Positions 51,384-58,511 of a DNA stretch of 64,000 bases are shown piece by piece (positions within the stretch are counted from its first letter, which is position 1; each line of letters begins with the position of its first letter). Below the pieces are notes generated by a model that saw only the letters and a list, made by a program, of their open reading frames with translations, was not told the DNA's origin and ran no database searches. The stretch is from contig VISH01000002.1 of the NCBI GenBank assembly GCA_007827375.1, positions 2,443,001-2,507,000 of the forward strand, in the 5' to 3' direction. Made by a program: the position numbers and the translations under genes. This DNA comes from Alteromonadaceae bacterium 2753L.S.0a.02. GTDB taxonomy: Bacteria > Pseudomonadota > Gammaproteobacteria > Pseudomonadales > Cellvibrionaceae.

Positions 51384-51638
51384 ATGGTTGATTCAATCAA
51401 GCCCACAACTCCCACCGTACCGATACGTCGTGATCAAAATGCACAGGCGGTTGAAAGTCATGGAGATGAAAAACAAAACCAGCAACCCGTCCCCAATCGT
51501 CCCACCAAAGAACGCCGTAAAAACCCGGATCGCCGCAAAAATGAGGGTAAAATTCCCCGTGCCATATACGAAATGCGTTCTGGCAAAGATCGTCGTAAAG
51601 GCGAGGGTAATTCCCCCTCAATCGAAATTGATGTTTAG
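51384..51638 (+). CDS. Small highly charged protein of unknown function
   Basis: An 84-residue, probably disordered protein with Arg/Lys clusters (KERRKNPDRRKNEGK and SGKDRRKGEG), a proline-rich start and an acidic C terminus (SPSIEIDV). An AAGGGT site precedes the ATG at good spacing. It lies between cysG and gor on the same strand. No family is recognised. The repeated D-R-R-K motif may indicate nucleic-acid or membrane-surface binding, which is a guess. Confidence 0.6.
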   Translation: MVDSIKPTTPTVPIRRDQNAQAVESHGDEKQNQQPVPNRPTKERRKNPDRRKNEGKIPRAIYEMRSGKDRRKGEGNSPSIEIDV

Positions 51639-51701
51639 TAATTGCCTCGCATTCACGCTGTAAGTCCATAATAAACACTTTTTAGCAAACAGGATGATGA
51701 T

Positions 51702-53078
51702 ATGTCTGAAGACAATGGGGTGTATGACTATGATCTTTTCGTCATTGGTGCGGGGTCGGGCGGTGTTAGGGCCAGCCGGATTGCCGCGCAATTGGGTGCC
51801 AAGGTCGCTGTAGCTGAAGATCTATATCTCGGCGGGACCTGCGTTAACGTTGGCTGTGTACCCAAGAAATTGTTTGTTTACGGCTCACACTTTATGGAAG
51901 ATTTTGAAGCGGCCAAGGGGTTCGGTTGGAGTTTTGAGAACCTCGGTTTTGAATGGCAGGCGCTACGCGACAATAAAACACGAGAAATTGAGCGCTTAAA
52001 TGGGGTTTATGGGCGTATTCTGGATAATGCCGGTGTAGAAACAATACGCGGTCGCGCGACAATAACAGGGCATCACGAAGTTGCAGTAGACGAGGTGGTT
52101 TATACCGCAAAATACATTTTAATTGCGACCGGTAGTTGGCCTCGCAAACCCAACTATCCTGGTGCCGAGCTGGTGACTGATTCGAACGCTTTTTTTTATT
52201 TGGATAAATTACCAAAACGGGTCATTGTGGAGGGGGGCGGCTACATCGCAGTGGAGTTCGCCGGAATTCTCAATGCTCTGGGTTGCGATACCGAGCTCGT
52301 GTACCGCGGTCCGCTTTTCCTCAGAAATTTCGACGGCGATATTCGCCATTTCATAGCCGAGCAAATTGCGGAAAAAGGGCTGAAACTCTCTTTTAGCACA
52401 ACTATCGAGGGAATTGAAAAACGTGGGCCTGATAGCCTGAACGTTATACTTGCTAACAACAACTCAGAACGATTAACACGCGAAGTTGATTGCGTTATTT
52501 CGGCGATCGGGCGATCACCCAAGGTTGACAACCTTGGGCTCGAAGCGCTTGGTATCGAACAAAAGGTTAACGGTGCCATCGTAGTAGACGATAAGTTCGA
52601 AACCAGTGTAGAGGGTATTTTTGCTGTTGGTGATGTGATCGACCGTTACCAACTTACGCCCGTTGCTCTGGCTGAGGGAATGGCCCTTGCACGATACCTG
52701 TTTGCGGAAACACCGGTCGCTCTGGACTACGAACATATTCCGACGGCCGTATTTTGTCAGCCCAACATCGGTACAGTGGGTTATACCGAAGAGCATGCAC
52801 GAGATTTAGGCTACGATCTGGAGATTTATAAGAGTGCCTTTAAACCAATGAAGCACACCTTAAGCGGTTTAAACGAAAAAACCCTTATGAAGCTGGTTGT
52901 CGACAAAAACAGTCGCTGTGTTTTGGGTGCTCACATGGTAGGGCCCGATGCCGGTGAAATTATTCAGGGCTTGGCCATTGCTATAAAAGCCGGTGCTACC
53001 AAAGAGGATTTCGATACGACGATTGGTATTCATCCAACCGCCGCCGAAGAGTTTGTCACTATGCGATCACCGGTCTAG
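51702..53078 (+). CDS. gor: Glutathione-disulfide reductase
   Basis: A 458-residue FAD- and NADPH-dependent disulfide reductase. The FAD motif is VIGAGSGGVRASRIAAQLG, and the redox disulfide is YLGGTCVNVGCVPKKLFVYG. The second nucleotide motif is VEGGGYIAVEFAGILNALG, and the C-terminal catalytic His-Glu is in GIHPTAAEEFVT. The motif order and spacing fit Gor rather than SthA or Lpd. An AGGATGAT site precedes the ATG. Its TAG stop overlaps that of the convergent gene (CTAG). Confidence 0.95.
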   Translation: MSEDNGVYDYDLFVIGAGSGGVRASRIAAQLGAKVAVAEDLYLGGTCVNVGCVPKKLFVYGSHFMEDFEAAKGFGWSFENLGFEWQALRDNKTREIERLNGVYGRILDNAGVETIRGRATITGHHEVAVDEVVYTAKYILIATGSWPRKPNYPGAELVTDSNAFFYLDKLPKRVIVEGGGYIAVEFAGILNALGCDTELVYRGPLFLRNFDGDIRHFIAEQIAEKGLKLSFSTTIEGIEKRGPDSLNVILANNNSERLTREVDCVISAIGRSPKVDNLGLEALGIEQKVNGAIVVDDKFETSVEGIFAVGDVIDRYQLTPVALAEGMALARYLFAETPVALDYEHIPTAVFCQPNIGTVGYTEEHARDLGYDLEIYKSAFKPMKHTLSGLNEKTLMKLVVDKNSRCVLGAHMVGPDAGEIIQGLAIAIKAGATKEDFDTTIGIHPTAAEEFVTMRSPV

Positions 53079-54148
53079 AAGTCGATGGGGCGACATTTTG
53101 AGGGACGATACCGAGAGGGTAGGCTGCCGCCGGTACAGTCCCAGGTGATTGAAGTGATCGTCCGGTTTTCAGACTTAATCAAAGGTTCGTAAATGATCGT
53201 TTGGGGTTCGTCCAAGAGTTCCAACTGGTCAAACTCCACAACCACACCGCCACCTTCTACAATCTCAATCGATTTTATGTAGGGTGCGCCAGGCTGATAA
53301 TTCAGGTTTGCGTCGAGGGATGAATTCGGGACAAAGTTGGATTCGAGTATAAATTCCTCCACCTGATCAACATACATCTGGGAACTCATGAGCCCCTGGC
53401 TGACTTTGGCGCGAATTGTGTAATCTTGGTACGCTGGAAGCGCAATCGCGGCCAAAATGCCGATAACCGCCACAAAGGGAATGATGCACAGCGCTACCCA
53501 AACCCAAACGTTTGAAGGCGGCAAATGACCGTATTTGCGCTGCCAACGGTCTTGAGGGCATACCCAAAAATAGATGGCTTCAATTAAAGTGACGATCGCG
53601 CTGATTCCAAAAATCCCGAAAGGAATGTAAAAAACGCCCCACCACTGTTTTAAATAAAAACGGTGAAATCCAAAACCTCCCATAAAAAAAGCCAGAAAGC
53701 CAGCAACTACTTTGCTACGCCCGGTTGTCGTGTATACCGTTTTCCCACAATGTACGCATTCTGTTGCGGTCTCCTCGATATTTTTGCCACAATGTCTGCA
53801 AAACACAGTAACGCCCACTGGTGCGCTTGGCGCGTCGTATACGTCGTGTGGTTTCTCTGGCGTTGCCGACTTGCTTTCCTCAGCCGCTTCTACGGCTTCC
53901 AACTCGAACATTGTTGGAGAATCTAAGGATTTGAGCGTGGCCTGAAACCCGCAAGATTCAATAATAGACTTGAATCGTTGCGCCTGAGTTTCTTCGAGGT
54001 TACGTTTTATAGTGGTGGAAGCGTTGCTCAGAAGTTTATCCAACTTGTCTGAATTCAATTTAAATTTTGCTGCAAGTTGTTGCCGCGCTTCGGACTCTTC
54101 GAAACTGCCGTTGAGTGTGTTATGTAGGATTACATCGTAGTTCGCCAT
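53075..54148 (-). CDS. Zinc-ribbon / TM2 / type IV pilin-like fusion protein
   Basis: A 357-residue multi-domain protein with AGGGGA before the ATG at 54148. Residues 1-75 form a small helical domain (LAAKFKLNSDKLDKLL, then QAQRFKSIIESCGF) seen at the start of other uncharacterised membrane and pilin-like proteins. A zinc ribbon uses Cys117, 120, 131 and 134. A TM2 domain follows (about 145-200, FLAFFMGGFGFHRFYLKQWW). Residues about 218-252 copy the pilin helix (VIGILAAIALPAYQDYTIRA), and the rest resembles a PilA head with a terminal disulfide pair (Cys338 and Cys352). The prepilin-peptidase Gly-Phe and Glu5 are absent, so it is unlikely to be processed into a pilus. The function is unknown. 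Confidence 0.82.
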   Translation of the reverse strand: MANYDVILHNTLNGSFEESEARQQLAAKFKLNSDKLDKLLSNASTTIKRNLEETQAQRFKSIIESCGFQATLKSLDSPTMFELEAVEAAEESKSATPEKPHDVYDAPSAPVGVTVFCRHCGKNIEETATECVHCGKTVYTTTGRSKVVAGFLAFFMGGFGFHRFYLKQWWGVFYIPFGIFGISAIVTLIEAIYFWVCPQDRWQRKYGHLPPSNVWVWVALCIIPFVAVIGILAAIALPAYQDYTIRAKVSQGLMSSQMYVDQVEEFILESNFVPNSSLDANLNYQPGAPYIKSIEIVEGGGVVVEFDQLELLDEPQTIIYEPLIKSENRTITSITWDCTGGSLPSRYRPSKCRPIDF

Positions 54149-54794
54149 AATTTCCCCTGGTGTTTTTATATCTCGTTGACGTGTTTTCAACGGGCGCCTT
54201 TCAACGATAGCCGGGCTGTTCATTACTGACGGGTGCAGCTTATGCGCTAAACGATCACGTCTATGTGCAAGTTCAAAGTATGTCTGTAGTGGACGAAGCT
54301 GACAATATCCATATTGTATGTCCGTATTCCTGCTCGACAAGATCGGCGCTCCGACGGTACAAGGTCAGCGACCCGGCACCAGTCCCAGACAATGACACCA
54401 AATAAAAAAGTGAGGTTTTTGGTAACTTTCGGCGAGAATGAGGTAGGCGGTATTCTGACCGTTAAAAACACCGGTGCTGAGCTACTAAGTGCTGGACCTG
54501 AACGCCTTTTTTAGCGTATCCTTCGGTAAAAGTTTATATAAAACATATAGATAGCGTCATATTATAATGTATCACGCCAAGTGTTGAATTGGGCAAATTA
54601 AGGCGTGGCAATCACTGAAACCTCGGGATTGGCTTATAAATAGGAAACTTGTGCAGGTTTCAACACTCTCACAATTAACTTGCACCGACATATTGCAATT
54701 TGACCGCCTGTCTTGTCTAATTCCATTTTGCGGAAATGGTTTCTGCAAATCGATTAATACGGTTGTTTAATCTGAAAATTTTGGGGAATTTCGC
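54149..54794. other. Intergenic region between the TM2/pilin-like gene and the MaoC gene
   Basis: About 650 bp with no supportable gene; short frames present have no ribosome binding site and no recognisable protein. A TATAAT lies at 54563-54568 without a matching -35. Short inverted arms CACGCC (54573-54578) and GGCGTG (54602-54607) follow it. The segment presumably contains the divergent promoters. Confidence 0.5.
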
Positions 54795-55463
54795 GTGAAT
54801 ATTGTTGAGTTACTGAAAGAAAAACGCCAACAATTACAGCTGAGTAATGGAGAATTCATGCGGCGACTGGAGCCCCAAGTGCGCGAACTGAAGGAATCCT
54901 TCAATCAGTCAGTCAGTAATTCTTTTGCAAACACTTTTTTTTCCCGATTCATTACGGTTGCCAATGAGGAAATTCATCCGGCGGTTACTCCCATCCCAGC
55001 CGTTATTACCGTTGTGACGCGTTTGCAAAGCATTCTTGGTCAGGAAATTCACGTAGGTGAATGGCACGAGGTTGATCAGTATTTGATCAACAATTTTGCG
55101 GATGTCACTGGCGACGATCAGTGGATACACACAGATACCGAGCGAGCCGAAAAAGAATCACCCTTCAAAGCTACGGTCGCACACGGTTTTCTAGTGCTTT
55201 CCATGCTTCCCAAATTGCGTGGCTTGGATTCATACGCTGCAAAGAATTACCCAGAAGCGCGCATGATCGTGAATTGCGGCATGAACGAAGTGCGTTATCT
55301 GAATCCTGTCAAAGTAGGTTCCGCGATTCGGTCGCGAACGTTTTTACGGAAAATTGAACCTAACAAACGAAGTATCGATCTCACTGAGGAAGTGATTGTC
55401 GATATTCACAATTCAAAAAAAGAAGCACTGCGCACAGAGTTGCTTACCCGTATTTACCTCTAA
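54795..55463 (+). CDS. MaoC-like hot-dog dehydratase
   Basis: A 222-residue protein. An N-terminal helical extension of about 90 residues precedes a MaoC/(R)-hydratase domain. The active-site segment is FADVTGDDQWIHTDTERA, with the catalytic Asp and His, then VAHGFLVLSMLP. Such enzymes hydrate enoyl-CoA or act as 3-hydroxyacyl dehydratases in fatty-acid or PHA metabolism. The long N-terminal extension is less usual. The start is GTG at 54795, behind GGGGAA. A terminator follows. Confidence 0.82.
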   Translation: MNIVELLKEKRQQLQLSNGEFMRRLEPQVRELKESFNQSVSNSFANTFFSRFITVANEEIHPAVTPIPAVITVVTRLQSILGQEIHVGEWHEVDQYLINNFADVTGDDQWIHTDTERAEKESPFKATVAHGFLVLSMLPKLRGLDSYAAKNYPEARMIVNCGMNEVRYLNPVKVGSAIRSRTFLRKIEPNKRSIDLTEEVIVDIHNSKKEALRTELLTRIYL

Positions 55464-55485
55464 TTAAGCTGTAGATACGCTTAGA

Positions 55486-55515
55486 AAACGGCTGGTAATT
55501 TACCAGCCGTTTTTG
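55486..55515 (+). terminator. Terminator after the MaoC gene
   Basis: AAAACGGCTGGTAA is followed by TTTACCAGCCGTTTTT, giving a long stem with a minimal loop and T-tract, starting 22 nt after the stop codon. Confidence 0.9.
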
Positions 55516-55552
55516 TTTAACCTCTTTAAAAGTTGGTGGACATTAAGAAACA

Positions 55553-57094
55553 ATGAGATTTAAACCTATCTTTTGCCTTGCGCTCACACTGTTATGCGGC
55601 GTTTCACAGGCGGATAACCAAAATACCGATAAACAAAAATCAGCTGAGGAAGTGTACAGACTTGTACAGAGCTATTGCGGCGCTTGTCACGGAGTTCCAT
55701 CGCCAATCCTAATGCCAAAAGAAGATTGGCCCTCCGCTGTTAAAGTTATGGCAGATATCGCAAAGGACCGCTTGGGCTATGAACTGATATCTGCTGAGCA
55801 TGTTCGAGACATCGCTGCGTACTACTACGGCAGTAGTCCTGAAATGCTGGGAAAGCTTCCGGTTTTTCCCGAGACAAAAGCACCCATCGCCTACTCAATG
55901 CAGGCATTCGCCACACAATCAAAAATGCCACTAATAACCGATATTCGAGTTGTCCAGCTTTATAAAAGTAAATTCCCGCAAATACTGCTCAGTGATGCCG
56001 AGAACGGTAAAGTATCGCTCCTGGAAAGAAAAAAGGCCAACTGGCAGGAAACCACACTACTAGAAACCGATATTCCCAGCACGCTTGAAATTGTCGATTA
56101 CGATCAAGATGGCGACCAAGACATTCTCATTGCCGTACTGGGACGATTCTTCCCGCCCATTAATCTGCAGGCTGGAAAAGTCATTCTGCTTGAACAAGTA
56201 AAAAAGGGTAAATTCAAACAACATGTTTTGCTGGAAAATGTACCTCGTGTTCAGGACGTTAAGGCGGCAGACATAGATGCAGATGGCGACTTGGATCTGG
56301 CGCTTGCCATCTATGGAAATAATCAATTCGGAGAACTGGCCTGGTTGGAGAACCTTGGGAAGGGCAAACATCAAAAGCATACCCTGCTTGATGTGAGTGG
56401 TGGTGTTAACTTGATACCTACTGATATCAATCTCGATGGCAAACTGGATTTTATCAGCCTGATTTCGCAAGAGCATGAAATGGTGCTGGCGCTGGTTAAT
56501 CGCGGTAATAATAAGTTTGAGTCTATAAATCTTTTTCAGGCGAGTGATCCAATGATCGGCTCTATCGATTTGAGTCTCGCTGATCTTGACGGCGATGGTG
56601 ACCTGGATATTTTATTTGCAAACGGTGATGCACATGATCTGCAAACCGACCCTAAACCCTATCACGGCGTGCAGTGGTTAGAAAATTTAGGGCGATACCA
56701 ATATCAATTTCACAATCTTGCACGTTTTTATGGTGCCTCAAAAGCACTGGCCCGGGATCTTGATGGTGACGGTGATTTGGATGTTGTTGCATCCAGTTGG
56801 AATAACTACTGGAATGAAGAGGGTCGTCAAACACTTATTTGGTTTGAAAACGTCGGTGACAAGCATTTCCAAGCTCATAGAATGCTAGGTGAACCTGAAA
56901 GCATAGTGGCTTTCGATATCGCCGATATCGATAATGACGGTCGCGTTGAAATTGTAGCTGGGATCTTCAAAATAGATCTATTAAAGCGCTACTGGGAAAA
57001 GAAAGTGGAAAATGAAAAAGCGGGTGCTCAAATCTTGGTGGATGAGCCTTTAAAAATACGCACGCTTATTTTAGACGCCACACCACAGCGATAA
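55553..57094 (+). CDS. Secreted cytochrome c / FG-GAP (VCBS) repeat protein
   Basis: A 513-residue exported protein. The signal peptide is IFCLALTLLCGVSQA. One c-type heme motif, CGACH (Cys42, Cys45, His46), sits in a short cytochrome-like domain with a possible Met ligand at M54 or nearby. From about residue 120, a beta-propeller of FG-GAP/VCBS repeats follows, marked by calcium-binding DxDxDGDxD loops (DYDQDGDQD, DIDADGDLD, DLDGDGDLD twice, DIDNDGR). It ends 4 nt before a symporter gene on the same strand, so they are likely co-transcribed. Substrate and partners are unknown; a role in periplasmic oxidation is possible. Confidence 0.82.
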   Translation: MRFKPIFCLALTLLCGVSQADNQNTDKQKSAEEVYRLVQSYCGACHGVPSPILMPKEDWPSAVKVMADIAKDRLGYELISAEHVRDIAAYYYGSSPEMLGKLPVFPETKAPIAYSMQAFATQSKMPLITDIRVVQLYKSKFPQILLSDAENGKVSLLERKKANWQETTLLETDIPSTLEIVDYDQDGDQDILIAVLGRFFPPINLQAGKVILLEQVKKGKFKQHVLLENVPRVQDVKAADIDADGDLDLALAIYGNNQFGELAWLENLGKGKHQKHTLLDVSGGVNLIPTDINLDGKLDFISLISQEHEMVLALVNRGNNKFESINLFQASDPMIGSIDLSLADLDGDGDLDILFANGDAHDLQTDPKPYHGVQWLENLGRYQYQFHNLARFYGASKALARDLDGDGDLDVVASSWNNYWNEEGRQTLIWFENVGDKHFQAHRMLGEPESIVAFDIADIDNDGRVEIVAGIFKIDLLKRYWEKKVENEKAGAQILVDEPLKIRTLILDATPQR

Positions 57095-57098
57095 TTCG

Positions 57099-58511
57099 AT
57101 GATTGTATCCTTTACACTATTTCTCGCGATTTTTGCTGCCGTTGGGCTAGCTTCCTGGTGGCACAGTCGTGGCACCAAACAAGATTATTATCTTGCAAGT
57201 ACGAGCATATCTTCGTGGTTGGTTGGTTTATCTGCCGTTGCTACTAATAACAGCGGTTACATGTTTATCGGCTTGATTGGTTATACCTACCTTGCTGGAT
57301 TATCATCCATTTGGTTAATGATTGGCTGGATCAGTGGCGATTACCTGGCATCTCTCTACGTACACCGCAGGCTTCATTTAACAACACAAACCAATGATGA
57401 AATGACTTATGCCGGTGCATTAGCCAACTGGCATGGTGACCCGAATATCGCCTTGCAGAGAATTGTCGGGTTAATTTCATTAATATTTTTACTTACCTAC
57501 GCGGCAGCTCAACTGGTTGCGGGTAGCAAAGCGTTGCACGTGCTGCTTAATTGGCCCATGTGGTCAGGTGCGGTGGTGGGTGCAACGCTGGTTGTGATTT
57601 ACTGCATTGCAGGTGGTATACGTGCGTCGATATGGACCGACGCCGCGCAATCTCTTGTGATGATAGCGGCTATGGCGGTGTTGCTCATTGTGGCTATTAC
57701 GCAGCTGGGCGGTCCACAAGAGGCAATTATAAAATTAAGCGAAATCGATGGATTTTTGTCTTTGATGCCTCCCAATCTGGCGGTTCCCGGCCTTGCAGGC
57801 TGGGCGCTATTTACCCTCGGGTGGTTAGTCGCTGGCGCGAGTGTGATAGGGCAACCGCATATTATGGTGCGCTTTATGGCGTTGGGGAAAACCCAAAAAA
57901 TGCGTACCGCACGCATGTGGTATTACCTGTGGTTTGTCGTTTTTTGGGTTATGGCAAATATTGTGGGGATGCTTTCGCGTGTTTATCTGCCTGAAACCGC
58001 CAGCTTTGACGCCGAGTTGGCTCTTCCAATGCTTGCTCAACAGCTATTGCCACCCGCTTTTGTCGGCCTGATTTTAGCTGGTATCTTTGCAGCAACCATG
58101 TCCACAGCTGATTCGCTACTGCTGAGCTGCTCTGCGGCAATTACCCACGATATTATTCCGCACTCACTCGAAAAAACCTGGGTTTTAAAAAGCGTAACAG
58201 TACTGATTACCGGGCTGGCATTGCTCATTGCACTGTCTAACAATCAAAGCGTTTTCAGTATGGTGATTTTGGCGTGGTCCGGCTTGGGGAGTGCATTCGC
58301 CCCCTTGCTTATCGCGTTAGCCTTACAGCGCAAACCTTCACAAACAACCAGTATCTCTGCAATGATCGTCGGCTTTACGGTCGCACTTATGTGGCGACAA
58401 TACGATTTGCAAGCCGTTATTTTTGAAGGGCTACCCGGCGTTGTTGCCGGGCTTTTCGTTCTTTACCTTCTACCTGAAAAAAATAATAATCTTAGCGCCA
58501 CTGAATATTAA
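57099..58511 (+). CDS. Sodium:solute symporter (SSS family)
   Basis: A 470-residue inner-membrane transporter with about 13 helices. It begins with the SSS pattern SWWHSRGTKQDYYLASTS, and FAATMSTADSLLLSCSAAIT is the family's sodium-site signature. It resembles PutP-like proline/amino-acid symporters, but the substrate cannot be assigned. It directly follows the cytochrome c/VCBS gene by 4 nt, and its last 20 nt overlap the end of the convergent M6 peptidase gene. Confidence 0.88.
   Translation: MIVSFTLFLAIFAAVGLASWWHSRGTKQDYYLASTSISSWLVGLSAVATNNSGYMFIGLIGYTYLAGLSSIWLMIGWISGDYLASLYVHRRLHLTTQTNDEMTYAGALANWHGDPNIALQRIVGLISLIFLLTYAAAQLVAGSKALHVLLNWPMWSGAVVGATLVVIYCIAGGIRASIWTDAAQSLVMIAAMAVLLIVAITQLGGPQEAIIKLSEIDGFLSLMPPNLAVPGLAGWALFTLGWLVAGASVIGQPHIMVRFMALGKTQKMRTARMWYYLWFVVFWVMANIVGMLSRVYLPETASFDAELALPMLAQQLLPPAFVGLILAGIFAATMSTADSLLLSCSAAITHDIIPHSLEKTWVLKSVTVLITGLALLIALSNNQSVFSMVILAWSGLGSAFAPLLIALALQRKPSQTTSISAMIVGFTVALMWRQYDLQAVIFEGLPGVVAGLFVLYLLPEKNNNLSATEY

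Noticed and set aside
54314..54514. 66-codon plus-strand frame upstream of the MaoC gene
   Set aside because: No ribosome binding site, and no family resemblance; probably chance.
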